Source: Jeotgalibaca ciconiae
Lineage (GTDB): Bacteria > Bacillota > Bacilli > Lactobacillales > Aerococcaceae
Direction of reading: 5' to 3'
DNA: 64,000 bases
Assembly (NCBI RefSeq): GCF_003955755.1
Contig: NZ_CP034465.1
Location: forward strand, 1,606,001 to 1,670,000
Shown: piece by piece, positions 36,950-44,600 of the stretch
How the letters are laid out: every line of letters begins with the position of its first letter
How positions within the stretch are numbered: position 1 is the first letter of the stretch
The notes under the pieces: model-generated
Seen by the model: only the letters and a program-made list of their open reading frames with translations
Databases searched by the model: none
Told to the model about the DNA's origin: nothing
Program-made: the position numbers and the translations under genes

Positions 36950-37384
36950 TTATCTTACAACTAAAACATCACATGGAGCATGTTTTACTACATAGTTTGA
37001 TACTGATCCTACTAAAGCTCTTGTAATTGCACCTTTCCCAGTAGCACCAATAACAATCAAATCAGAACCGAATTCTTCTGGAAAAGCTTCTGCAATTAAA
37101 GTCATTGGGTTTCCATTAGTAATCGTTTTGTCTGCATCAACACCAGCATCTTTTGCAAATCTGACTAACTCGTCAACAAAAGAAGTATCGACATCGTTAA
37201 AAAAATCTTGGTTAATCCCAGATGTAAATTGCGATGAAGTGGCTACATTACGTGTGTCCATAATAAAAACAGCTTTGAGTTTGGCTTTGTTACGTTGGGC
37301 AATTGCAACAGCTTTTTTAAAAGAGTGTTCTGACTGCTCTGAGCCGTCAACTGCTACTAAAATATTTGTATAGTCACCTAACAT
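36950..37384 (-). CDS. Universal stress protein, UspA family
   Basis: A 144-residue UspA-fold protein. YTNILVAVDGSEQSEHSFKKA opens the protein, and the ATP-binding loop GATGKGAITRALVGSVSNYVVKHAPCDVLVV closes it with the G-x2-G-x9-G-S pattern. It is likely an ATP-binding stress protein. The start is set at 37384 because AAAGGAG lies 9 bases upstream; the in-frame ATG at 37393 directly abuts that ribosome site and is too close. Single gene. Confidence 0.92.
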   Translation of the reverse strand: MLGDYTNILVAVDGSEQSEHSFKKAVAIAQRNKAKLKAVFIMDTRNVATSSQFTSGINQDFFNDVDTSFVDELVRFAKDAGVDADKTITNGNPMTLIAEAFPEEFGSDLIVIGATGKGAITRALVGSVSNYVVKHAPCDVLVVR

Positions 37385-37586
37385 ATTTTCCATCTCCTTT
37401 TACATATCCGTGCTATTATTACTATCTCCTAATTTTATTTTAGCTCAAATTAGAAACAAATAAAAGCATTTACTTTGAAGACGATGAAAATAGAAGAACT
37501 ATAAAGAGATATTTTTAGCTTTTTTTATATTGATTTAGTAAACTTAAATTTCAACACGAAATTAAAAGTACAAGGAGATGGCTGTG

Positions 37587-38036
37587 ATGGGCTTAATATT
37601 AAATATAGATGAAATAAATGAACATATGGAGCAACTAGGGTTGTTGAATCCACAAACGAAACGAACATTAGTATATGGACAGGTGATGCCTAATGCCGGA
37701 CATTTTTTTCTTTTTGGAGCTTACGCTCAACTAGTAAAAGGCGCTTATTTTGTAATGAGCCTAGAAGAAAATCGCATTATTTTAATTCCGCTGAGCAAAA
37801 TTTCTGGAAAAATTGATAAAAAAGCAGAACCAATTTTTATTCCACATGAAGAATTGGAAGGGATTATTCTTAAAAATGGCATGATGATGCACTCTGCAAC
37901 ATTTTTAGGAAAAGAGCAAGAGTTGACTTTGAAGTTTGCTAAAAATGGTATCGGAATGAAGTGGCACAAAGAGAACCTGAATAATACCATGCGTGAATTA
38001 GAAAAATTACAAAAGGTAGTTGGTACAGGTGAATAA
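37587..38036 (+). CDS. Conserved protein of unknown function
   Basis: A 149-residue protein without recognisable catalytic motifs. It contains two beta-rich runs (TLVYGQVMPNAGHFFLFGAYAQLVKGAYFVMSLEENRIILIPL and GIILKNGMMMHSATFLGKEQELTLKFAKNGIGMKWHKENL) that read like a bacterial pleckstrin-homology fold; this is a guess from pattern only. The start at 37587 lies 9 bases after AAGGAG, and the ATG at 37578 touches that site. Its 3' end overlaps the following acetyltransferase gene by 17 bases, so the pair is translated together. Confidence 0.7.
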   Translation: MGLILNIDEINEHMEQLGLLNPQTKRTLVYGQVMPNAGHFFLFGAYAQLVKGAYFVMSLEENRIILIPLSKISGKIDKKAEPIFIPHEELEGIILKNGMMMHSATFLGKEQELTLKFAKNGIGMKWHKENLNNTMRELEKLQKVVGTGE

Positions 38037-38592
38037 TCATTTTGCGCTTGCAAGCAATCGATGGATAGACTGTGAAAGACTCGTTTTAAGGCCTATTCGT
38101 TTAGAAGATGCAGAAGATATGTATGAATATGCATCAGATGAAGAGACAGTGCGTTATGTATTTGATAAACATCAAAGCTTAGAACATACAAAAAATTCCA
38201 TTGCAGAATACTTTATGAAAGCTCCAATTGGGAAGTTTGCAATTGAACATAAAAAATTAGGTAAGATGATTGGTACCATTGATATTCGCGTATTTTTTGA
38301 ACATAAAACTGCTGAAATTGGTTATACTTTGAATAAAGATTTTTGGGGACAAGGCTATATGACAGAAGCAGCAAACGCACTTTTACAATTGGCTTTTGAA
38401 ATGCTCGAACTTGAAAAAGTATATGCAATACACGATGTGGAAAATCCTGCTTCTGGAAAAGTAATGCTTCGACTTGGCATGCAAAAAGAAGGAGTATTAC
38501 GCCGCCACCGAATCCATAAAGGGAAAAGTATCGATACAGCCATCTATGGTATTTTAAGAGAAGAGTATTTCCGCAATAAGGAGATATACTAG
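38020..38592 (+). CDS. GNAT acetyltransferase, RimJ/RimL type
   Basis: A 190-residue acetyltransferase. CERLVLRPIRLEDAEDMYEYASDEETVRYV at the start and GYTLNKDFWGQGYMTEAANALLQLAFEMLELEKVYAIHDVENPASGKVMLRLGMQKEG in the middle are typical of the RimJ/RimL branch, which acetylates N-terminal residues of ribosomal proteins or small molecules. The target here is unknown. The start is TTG 38020 or GTG 38029; both are in frame and neither has a perfect ribosome-site spacing. It overlaps the upstream unknown gene. Confidence 0.85.
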   Translation: MVQVNNHFALASNRWIDCERLVLRPIRLEDAEDMYEYASDEETVRYVFDKHQSLEHTKNSIAEYFMKAPIGKFAIEHKKLGKMIGTIDIRVFFEHKTAEIGYTLNKDFWGQGYMTEAANALLQLAFEMLELEKVYAIHDVENPASGKVMLRLGMQKEGVLRRHRIHKGKSIDTAIYGILREEYFRNKEIY

Positions 38593-38631
38593 TCTGATTT
38601 AATGAGGAAGTGACATTGGAAAAAGAAACAA

Positions 38632-38660
38632 TTGAATTCTAATGTCATTTCCCTTACAAT
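38632..38660 (+). promoter_or_regulatory. Promoter of proS
   Basis: TTGAAT (38632-38637) and TACAAT (38655-38660) with a 17-base spacer form a good sigma-A promoter directly before the T-box leader. Confidence 0.75.
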
Positions 38661-38664
38661 ATGT

Positions 38665-38902
38665 ATGCATACATTTAGGAATAGTACGTATAGAATGGGT
38701 AAAGAGAGCTTTTCCAAGGCTGGAAGAAAAGCCCCCGCTGCTATAAAGAACCTGCCTAGAAGAAATTATTCGTAGTATGACCGGCTGTCTGCCGTTATCA
38801 AGATAAAGCAGGGCTTGTTAATGAAGCCAACCAAGGTGGTACCGCGGAATAAAGTATGTTTCGTCCTTAAATAAGGATGAAGTGTGCTTATTTTTTTTGA
38901 CC
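38665..38902 (+). promoter_or_regulatory. proS: T-box riboswitch controlling proS
   Basis: A ~240-base leader. The diagnostic T-box AAGGTGGTACCGCGG is at 38833-38847. A terminator hairpin follows at about 38852-38888, with a 17-bp wobble-containing stem and a run of U at 38891-38899. The upstream part contains an AGTA motif (about 38685) and stem-I-like pairs. Uncharged tRNA-Pro is expected to bind and favour the antiterminator, switching on prolyl-tRNA synthetase. CCT at 38751 is a candidate specifier codon, unproven. Confidence 0.93.
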
Positions 38903-38932
38903 AAATAAAGAAATTTAAAATAAAGGAGTAAG

Positions 38933-40375
38933 ATGATGAGCAATTTACAAAAAGAAGACTTTTCAGCATGGTATATCCAAACCATTAAGCAAGCAGATTT
39001 AATGGATTATTCACCAGTTAGAGGATGCATGATTTTTAAGCCAGATGGATATGAAATTTGGGAACACATTCAAGAAGAATTTAACAAACGCTTTAAAGAA
39101 GAAGGGATTCGTAATGCCTATTTCCCAATGTTAATTCCTGAATCATTCTTTACAAAAGAAAAAGATCATATCGAAGGTTTTAGTCCAGAATTGCCATGGG
39201 TAACAGAGGCAGCGGGTGAAAAATTAGAAGAGCGATTAGCGTTGCGGCCAACATCTGAAACAATGATTGGGACTGCTTTTAGCGACTGGATTAATTCTTA
39301 TCGTGATTTGCCATATGAAATCAACCAATGGGCAAACGTCTTCCGTTGGGAAAAGAAAACTTTACCGTTTTTACGTACATCTGAGTTTTTATGGCAAGAA
39401 GGGCATACAGCTCACGAAGATGAAGAGTCAGCTCGAAAACGTACAATGAGAATGTTGACGGTATATAAAGAAGTAATTGAAGAATTACTAGCTATTCCGG
39501 TTTATGAAGGACAAAAAACACCATCGGAACGTTTTGCGGGAGCAGTTGATACATTTTCCGTAGAAGCAATGATGAAAGATGGGAAAGCAGTTCAAGCAGG
39601 AACCTCTCACTATATGGGGACAAAATTTGCAGAAGCATTTGATATCAAGTATTTGAATCGTAATAATGAACATGTTTATGCACATACAACTTCTTGGGGA
39701 GTATCTACTCGTTTAATTGGTGCAACAATCATGGTACACGGTGATGAACAAGGTCTTGTTTTACCTCCAAAAGTTGCTTCAAGACAGGTTGTTTTAGTAC
39801 CCGTAGGACCATGGAAGAAGAAACCTGAAATTGTTGAGAGACTTGAAGAACTGTTGCGTGATTTAAAAGCGCAAGGAATTCGTGCAATTATTGATGATAG
39901 CGATAATTCTCCAGGGTTTAAGTTTAACGAATGGGAGCTGCGTGGAGTGCCAATGCGTATTGAATTTGGTCCCCGTGACATGGAAAACAACCAAGTAATG
40001 ATAAAAATGCGTGATATTGAAGGGAAAGAAGCCGTTTCGCTTGAAGGGATTACTGATTATGTTGAGAATGCGCTAGATGAGATGCAGACTCGTTTACTTG
40101 AGACAGCTCGCAAGAATCGTCAAATGCATGAGTATACACATATCAACACTTTAGAAGAATTGAAACAGCACATTGAAGAGAAGCGGGCTGTTGGAGAATT
40201 GCCAGGCTTTGTATTAGCTGGTTGGGATGGCGAATTAGAAACGGAAGCAAAAATTAAAGAAGAAACAGGTTTTACAACACGTAATATTCCGTTCCATCCT
40301 TCAGTGGAAAAAGAAAGCTGTATTGTAAGTGGTAAGCCTGCCAAACACACAGTTTGGTTAGCACGCGCATATTAA
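38933..40375 (+). CDS. proS: Prolyl-tRNA synthetase, archaeal/eukaryotic-like short type
   Basis: A 480-residue class II synthetase that charges tRNA-Pro. Motif 2 and 3 regions are seen at LRPTSETMIGTAFSDW, FLRTSEFLWQEGHTAHE and HGDEQGLVLPPKVA. The anticodon-binding domain follows (QVVLVPVGPWKKK), then a C-terminal zinc-binding-like tail ending in Tyr. The large editing insertion of typical bacterial ProS is absent, and the C-terminal extension matches the eukaryotic/archaeal type found in some Firmicutes. AAAGGAG lies 4 bases before the first ATG (38933) and 7 before the second (38936), so the true start may be the second. Under T-box control. Its stop codon is the first triplet of a repeat array. 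Confidence 0.95.
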   Translation: MMSNLQKEDFSAWYIQTIKQADLMDYSPVRGCMIFKPDGYEIWEHIQEEFNKRFKEEGIRNAYFPMLIPESFFTKEKDHIEGFSPELPWVTEAAGEKLEERLALRPTSETMIGTAFSDWINSYRDLPYEINQWANVFRWEKKTLPFLRTSEFLWQEGHTAHEDEESARKRTMRMLTVYKEVIEELLAIPVYEGQKTPSERFAGAVDTFSVEAMMKDGKAVQAGTSHYMGTKFAEAFDIKYLNRNNEHVYAHTTSWGVSTRLIGATIMVHGDEQGLVLPPKVASRQVVLVPVGPWKKKPEIVERLEELLRDLKAQGIRAIIDDSDNSPGFKFNEWELRGVPMRIEFGPRDMENNQVMIKMRDIEGKEAVSLEGITDYVENALDEMQTRLLETARKNRQMHEYTHINTLEELKQHIEEKRAVGELPGFVLAGWDGELETEAKIKEETGFTTRNIPFHPSVEKESCIVSGKPAKHTVWLARAY

Positions 40376-40640
40376 AACAGAGTGCGAAGAAGTGCGCACA
40401 GGTTCCCGTACGCTGGACCAAGCACCGAAGAGGGATGAAGTCCCCCGGAGGAGATTGGGAAGCGGTAGGGAATCTGCACTTCTGCACACATTTAAAACAG
40501 AGTGCGAAGAAGTGCGCACAGGTTCCCGTACGCTGGACCAAGCACCGCAGAGGGATGAAGTCCCCCGGAGGAGATTGGGAAGCGGTAGGGAATCTGCACT
40601 TCTGAACACATTTAAAATAGAGTGCGAGGAAGTGCGTTAA
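40374..40640 (+). repeat. Tandem array of the dispersed structured repeat (copies A, B and partial C)
   Basis: Two 120-bp units (40374-40493 and 40494-40613) differ at only two positions (40428/40548 and 40485/40605), followed by a third partial unit to about 40640. In copy A, AGAAGTGC (40388-40395) pairs with GCACTTCT (40476-40483), GGTTCCC (40401-40407) with GGGAATC (40468-40474), CCAA (40418-40421) with TTGG (40455-40458) and GGGA with TCCC around the apex. The array starts in the proS stop codon and ends just before the proS terminator, so it is transcribed as the proS 3' UTR. Confidence 0.9.
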
Positions 40641-40641
40641 G

Positions 40642-40672
40642 GCATATAGCAGAAAATAGCTATATGCTTTTT
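40642..40672 (+). terminator. Intrinsic terminator of proS, after the repeat array
   Basis: GCATATAGC (40642-40650) pairs perfectly with GCTATATGC (40659-40667) across an 8-nt loop and is followed by TTTTTATTATT. Confidence 0.85.
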
Positions 40673-40698
40673 ATTATTATCAAAAGGGGCATCCAAAA

Positions 40699-41229
40699 AT
40701 GACAGAAGGAACCAAAAAAGACTTCCGTTTTTGTCGCGAAACGAGAGTCATTCAAACACACCGCATATTTCCCTTTCATGCTAATTCTCATGGAAGTTTA
40801 TTTGGCGGAGAATTAATGAAGCAATTAGACGATTGTGCATCAATTTCTGCACAGCGTTTTAGTCGAGTGGGAAATGTTACTGCATCAGTAGATTCATTGA
40901 ACTTTCTGAAGCCATTGCTAGTAGATGATTCTGTATGTATTGAAACATTTGTATCTGGTGCAGGGAAATCATCGATAGAGATTTTTGCAAAAGTCATTGG
41001 AGAAAATCTTCGCAGTGGAGAACGGTACTTGGCAGCGACTTGTTTTATGACGTTTGTAGCGATAAAGAACTTTGATGGAAATGAATTTTCCTTGCCTAGT
41101 ATTGTAGCAGAAACAAATGAAGAGAAATTTATTTGTCGGGATTACGAAAAAAGAAGAATAGCCCGCATTGAAACACGTAAATTACAAGCTGAATTCGATA
41201 AAAACATAACCATAAAAATGCCATGGTAA
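40699..41229 (+). CDS. Acyl-CoA thioesterase, hotdog fold (YkhA-like)
   Basis: A 176-residue hotdog-fold thioesterase. HRIFPFHANSHGSLFGGELMKQLDDCASISAQRFSR contains the conserved His-x-Asn and Gly-Gly segments and the catalytic-region aspartate. VTASVDSLNFLKPL and a terminal ATCFMTFVAI strand complete the fold. It should hydrolyse acyl-CoA; chain-length preference is unknown. The ATG at 40699 follows a weak AAAAGGGGC site. Like proS, its TAA stop is the first triplet of a copy of the repeat family. Confidence 0.9.
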   Translation: MTEGTKKDFRFCRETRVIQTHRIFPFHANSHGSLFGGELMKQLDDCASISAQRFSRVGNVTASVDSLNFLKPLLVDDSVCIETFVSGAGKSSIEIFAKVIGENLRSGERYLAATCFMTFVAIKNFDGNEFSLPSIVAETNEEKFICRDYEKRRIARIETRKLQAEFDKNITIKMPW

Positions 41230-41387
41230 AATAGAGTGCGAGAAAACGTGCTAAGCCACCCGTAGGCTGGAAGAAATACCGAAGAGGTGTAAACACCTTG
41301 TAGGAATTTCTGAAGTCATAGGGTTGCTACGTTTTCGAACACATTTAAATAGAGTGCGAGAAAACGTGCTAAGCCACCCGTAGGCTT
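41227..41387 (+). repeat. Dispersed structured repeat, copy D and partial copy E
   Basis: Copy D (41227-41344) shares the family ends (AGAGTGCGA ... GAACACATTT) but differs inside from copies A/B. Its stems are still perfect or near perfect: GAAAACGT (41242-41249) with ACGTTTTC (41329-41336), AGCCACCC with GGGTTGCT (one mismatch), AGAAAT (41272-41277) with ATTTCT (41306-41311), AGGTG with CACCT. A second copy begins 118 bases later and is identical for 37 bases before it is cut off at 41387. Confidence 0.9.
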
Positions 41388-41439
41388 GCTGGTAAGTAAC
41401 TCCTAACAGAACAACCTAAAAAAGCTGGACAACAAAAAA

Positions 41440-41460
41440 GAGTTGAGAAAGTCTCAACTC
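41440..41460. terminator. Bidirectional terminator between the thioesterase and DUF896 genes
   Basis: GAGTTGAGA (41440-41448) and TCTCAACTC (41452-41460) form a perfect 9-bp stem with a 3-nt loop. A and T runs on both sides let it work in both directions. Confidence 0.88.
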
Positions 41461-41468
41461 CTTTTTGC

Positions 41469-41762
41469 TTACATTTTTTTATCATCAGCATCTAGAAAAA
41501 CAATATTCTTTTCTTTTAACAGCTCTTGTGCATTCTTTAAATGCATGTCTCTTTGAGCTTGTTTCAGTTTTTCAGGAGTAACGTCTGTTCCTTCCGGGTC
41601 ATAGACAGTTGAATTTAACAAAACTTCATTTAATGAACTACGAAAGTTTTTAATATATTTTTCACGTAGTTCTTTTTGTTCTGTTTTTTCTTCTGTTGTC
41701 AATCCTTCGGCTGTTTTTGCTTTTCTTGCGAGCTCATTGATACGTGCTAATGTTTTATCCAT
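41469..41762 (-). CDS. DUF896-family small protein (YnzC-like)
   Basis: A 97-residue helical protein. MDKTLARINELARKAKTAEGLTTEEKTEQKELREKYI is the DUF896 two-helix core. The C-terminal extension of about 45 residues ends in DADDKKM. In Bacillus the homologue YnzC is linked to the SOS response, but no lexA neighbour exists here, so the function is open. AAAGGA lies 9 bases before the ATG. Confidence 0.9.
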   Translation of the reverse strand: MDKTLARINELARKAKTAEGLTTEEKTEQKELREKYIKNFRSSLNEVLLNSTVYDPEGTDVTPEKLKQAQRDMHLKNAQELLKEKNIVFLDADDKKM

Positions 41763-41806
41763 TTATGCACATTCCTTTCTTACTAAAACATTCAATATGA
41801 AAAATA

Positions 41807-42418
41807 CTAGGAAAAGTACTTTTTATACCAATTAGCGGCATGCCGCAGTTCTTCTTGTGATAAAGAATGACCAGCATTTCCCCAGTAAGTTGTCACATCG
41901 CTATTTTTATTTTCTAACTCATTAATCAATGCATTTGTCTCATCAGGGAGACAGATTGGATCATTTGATCCAGCACCAATAAAAATCGGAAGCTGATTTA
42001 ATTCTACCATTTTTTTATTGCGAAATGGAACCATTGGATGGTGCAAAAGCGCGCCCTTAAATGCATCGTTAAAAAAGTATAACATACTTGCTGCAATGTT
42101 TGCACCATTTGAATATCCTAAAGCAACAACTTCCTTACGATTAAAATTATACTCATATGCTGCTTCGCTTACAAATTCATACAGATCATGAGTTCTTTTT
42201 TCTAAATCCACTTCATCAAGAACACCCATTTCAAGTCTCCGGAAAAAGCGGTTCATTCCATTTTCAGATACGTTTCCTCGTGGGCTTAAAATACTCGCTT
42301 TTGGATTAATCATTCTTGCTAAAGGAATTAAGTCCTCTTCATTTCCGCCTGTTCCATGCAATAATAAAAACACGGGTTGATTTTCTTCGCCTTTAATAAA
42401 TATATGATGGTAGTTCAT
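41807..42418 (-). CDS. Alpha/beta hydrolase, phospholipase/carboxylesterase type
   Basis: A 203-residue serine hydrolase. LLLHGTGGNEEDLIPLA holds the oxyanion loop. The nucleophilic serine is in GYSNGANIAA near residue 103, the acid is the aspartate in GSNDPICLP near residue 155 and the base is the histidine in GHSLS near residue 187. It resembles MhqD/YtpA-like carboxylesterases that are induced by quinones in Bacillus. AGGAGG lies 8 bases before the ATG. It is 45 bases after the DUF896 gene in the convergent layout, and is likely monocistronic. Confidence 0.88.
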   Translation of the reverse strand: MNYHHIFIKGEENQPVFLLLHGTGGNEEDLIPLARMINPKASILSPRGNVSENGMNRFFRRLEMGVLDEVDLEKRTHDLYEFVSEAAYEYNFNRKEVVALGYSNGANIAASMLYFFNDAFKGALLHHPMVPFRNKKMVELNQLPIFIGAGSNDPICLPDETNALINELENKNSDVTTYWGNAGHSLSQEELRHAANWYKKYFS

Positions 42419-42565
42419 CTAGTATCCTCCTAAATCAATGCACATTCGATTATCTCGACTTCGAAATAATCATAGCATATCCGTATAAAAGGGTCAAAAG
42501 AACAAACTTTTTAAATGCCCTGCGCTTCGTAAATCTTTATGAAAGAGTTCGTTACGTTTTTCTAC

Positions 42566-43729
42566 TTAATAGTCAAGGTTTGAAAAATTTAAATTAGAAA
42601 TATTGAAAAATTCTTGTAGATTTACGACTGTTCCTCCTAGTAAAGTAGCTTGTTTTCCCATATGAGATAATTCTAGTGGGACATTTTTTGCGAATGTACT
42701 TACCATATTTTCTTGAATAAGTGGGAGTAATAAAGGCAGTTCTTCAAAAAGAGTAGAATTAAAAATAACGACCTCTGGATCAAAGTGAACAATTAAATTA
42801 TTCATACCTACTGCTAAATAATTCGCTGCCTCTTTAATAACTTCTATTTCAGTAGAATGGTTTTGTTCATATCCGATTGTAAGATCTTTTAAAGTTGCCT
42901 GAGGTTGTTTGATTTTTTCGCGGTAGTTTTTTAGGATTGCCAGTTCTGAACAATATTGTTCCATGCAGCCTTGATTTCCACAAGGACATTGTTTTCCAAA
43001 CGGTTGAAGAATCATATGACCAATCTCGCCACCTTGTCCACGATTACCATGATACAATTCTCCATCAATCAAAACACCTGCACCGACTCCGCTATGGATA
43101 CTGAGGCTCACGATATTTTGTTTCGTTGTAGAAAAAGCTTTTTCTCCCAGTGCGCTTAAATTCGCTTCGTTTTCCAAAAAAACAGGAATTTGTAATACTT
43201 TTTCTAATTCATTCGATAAGTCAATTTCATCTAAATTGGAGTAGGGAGTAAAAATAATGTTATTTTCGTGAATAATACCATGTATCCCAATGGTTATTCC
43301 GATTAATTGGAAAATACGTTTTGAATAGTGGTGCTCAAACTTTTTAACAATTTCCTCGATTTTTGTAACAACTGTTTCTTTTCTATTTGTGATACCTGTT
43401 TCTGTAAATTCAGCGATAATCTCGCCGTTTAAATTAGTGAGAATACTAGAAATATAATCATATCCTAAATCAATACTTAACGAACATCCTGCTTCACGAT
43501 TCAATTCAAGTAAGATGGGTTTTCTTCCGCCTGAAGAAGTGCTATTTCCAGCGCCAGTTTCCAACACGAGCGAGTCTTCTAATAATTTTTTAACAATTTC
43601 AGAAGTAGAAGCTTTATTTAATCCTGTCATTTGTGAAATAGCTGCTCGTGATATAGCAGGGTGGTGAATGATGGTATTTAATACGAGTGTTTCATTTTGT
43701 CCTCGAATTGAAAATTTATCGGTAACCAT
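42566..43729 (-). CDS. xylR: ROK-family repressor, XylR type
   Basis: A 387-residue regulator. The N-terminal winged helix (AISRAAISQMTGLNKASTSEIVKKLLEDSLV) binds DNA. The ROK domain follows with DLGYDYISSILTNLNGEI, HSGVGAGVLIDGELYHGNRGQGGEIGHM and the zinc motif CPCGNQGCMEQ. This architecture and the adjacent xylA/xylB relics, which read divergently, identify it as the xylose-operon repressor. It is intact although the operon it should control is destroyed, so it either has other targets or is on the way out. AAAGGAG lies 8 bases before the ATG. Confidence 0.88.
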   Translation of the reverse strand: MVTDKFSIRGQNETLVLNTIIHHPAISRAAISQMTGLNKASTSEIVKKLLEDSLVLETGAGNSTSSGGRKPILLELNREAGCSLSIDLGYDYISSILTNLNGEIIAEFTETGITNRKETVVTKIEEIVKKFEHHYSKRIFQLIGITIGIHGIIHENNIIFTPYSNLDEIDLSNELEKVLQIPVFLENEANLSALGEKAFSTTKQNIVSLSIHSGVGAGVLIDGELYHGNRGQGGEIGHMILQPFGKQCPCGNQGCMEQYCSELAILKNYREKIKQPQATLKDLTIGYEQNHSTEIEVIKEAANYLAVGMNNLIVHFDPEVVIFNSTLFEELPLLLPLIQENMVSTFAKNVPLELSHMGKQATLLGGTVVNLQEFFNISNLNFSNLDY

Positions 43730-43925
43730 AAAAACTCTCCTTTAAATCAAGATAGTGTGAGTAGTTTGTTTTCAAAATGAATAATCTACTTAAAAATAGC
43801 ACATCAAGTAATTATTTGTAAAGGTATCTCGATAACAAGAGTCTTTTTAAACCCAAAATGAAAACGATTAACAACAAAAGGTAAATCCTCTTTTCTGCAG
43901 TTAGTTAGTAAGGGAAATAAACTCT

Positions 43926-44160
43926 GAAAGTAAAGACACTGAAAATCTATTTGCTTTTCGACAGTATAACCCTGAAGAGACGGTATTAGGAAAAACGATG
44001 AAAGATCATCTGCGTTTTGCTGTCGCTTATTGGCATTCATTTGTAAATGAAGGAAATGATCCGTTTGGCTTAGGAGTAAATGAACGTACATAATTACGGA
44101 TGATCCGATGGAAACTGCCAAAAATCGTGTAGAAGCAGCTTTTGAATTTTTGAATGGAGC
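43926..44160 (+). pseudogene. xylA: xylA remnant (xylose isomerase, N-terminal part)
   Basis: A translated stretch ([39 protein letters not shown]...) is an unmistakable xylose isomerase N-terminal segment, running to an in-frame TAA at 44091. After a small frameshifting indel the next stretch, DDPMETAKNRVEAAFEFL, continues the enzyme in another frame. The start codon region and everything beyond about residue 110 are missing. It is followed at once by the xylB remnant, so an internal deletion joined the two genes. Strand and place opposite xylR match a normal xyl operon. Confidence 0.85.
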
Positions 44161-44526
44161 AAAGAAATCCTTGGAAAGTTTGATTTACCAGAAGAGCTCT
44201 GTCCAAAATTGGTAGAATCTGCAGATAAAATCGGTATGTTGAAAACAGAGTTGACAGAAGAACTAGGTTTTAAAAATACTATTAATATCTATGCTGGTGG
44301 GGCAGACAATGCCTGCGCTGCTCTAGGTGCTGGAATTGTTTCCATGGAAATGGAAATGGTAAGTATCGGCACTTCTGGAGTTTTTCTATCTTATGAAGAA
44401 GCAGGGAAAGAATACGGCGGAGATTTGCATTACTTCACCCATGTATTGCCAGACGCGTTCTATTCGATTGGAGAAATATGCTGGAAAAACATTTGAGAAG
44501 ATTGTTTCAGTAGGCGGCGGGGCTGC
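44161..44526 (+). pseudogene. xylB: xylB remnant (xylulokinase, middle to C-terminal part)
   Basis: The frame reads LGKFDLPEELCPKLVESADKIG..., GGADNACAALGAGIVS, VSIGTSGVFLS and LHYFTHVLPDAFYSIG, all typical of xylulokinase. A frameshift or deletion then leads to a short AGKTFEKIVSVGGGA segment. The first ~200 codons and the C terminus are missing. Its 3' end is joined to a fragment of the dispersed repeat family at 44527, so that element may mark a recombination or deletion endpoint. Confidence 0.85.
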
Positions 44527-44600
44527 TTTTTTGAGCACACTTATGTTGCATTGTTCGCGTATAGACAAGGGGCTGGGAGTTTTTTCCTAGCCCCTTGTCT
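44527..44600 (+). repeat. 3' fragment of the dispersed repeat plus its terminator hairpin
   Basis: TTTTTTGAGCACACTT matches the end of copy F at 33.9 kb, and the following GGGGCTGGGAGTTTTTTCCTAGCCCC-type hairpin (44570-44595) matches the one after copy F. The first part of the repeat is absent; xylB sequence takes its place. Confidence 0.75.

Noticed and set aside
37384-37587. ATG codons directly abutting the ribosome sites of the UspA gene and the unknown gene at 37587
   Set aside because: Both have a second in-frame ATG at the ideal 9-base spacing, so the first ATGs are not the likely starts and no special mechanism is needed.
40354-40640. Open frames of 82-89 codons on both strands across the tandem repeat
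   Set aside because: Their repeated peptides only reflect the 120-bp non-coding unit (120 is a multiple of three); no ribosome site and the stem pairing explains the sequence better.
40377-41387. CRISPR-like array
   Set aside because: The units are ~118-120 bp with no short repeat/unique spacer pattern and no cas genes nearby; the repeats are whole structured elements.
43858-43873. Possible cre site ATGAAAACGATTAACA before the xylA remnant
   Set aside because: It is one base out of register with the consensus at the CA end; at best a decayed site of a dead operon.
43804-44121. 105-codon minus-strand open frame over the xyl remnants
   Set aside because: It is antisense to clear xylose isomerase sequence on the plus strand and has no recognisable domain.
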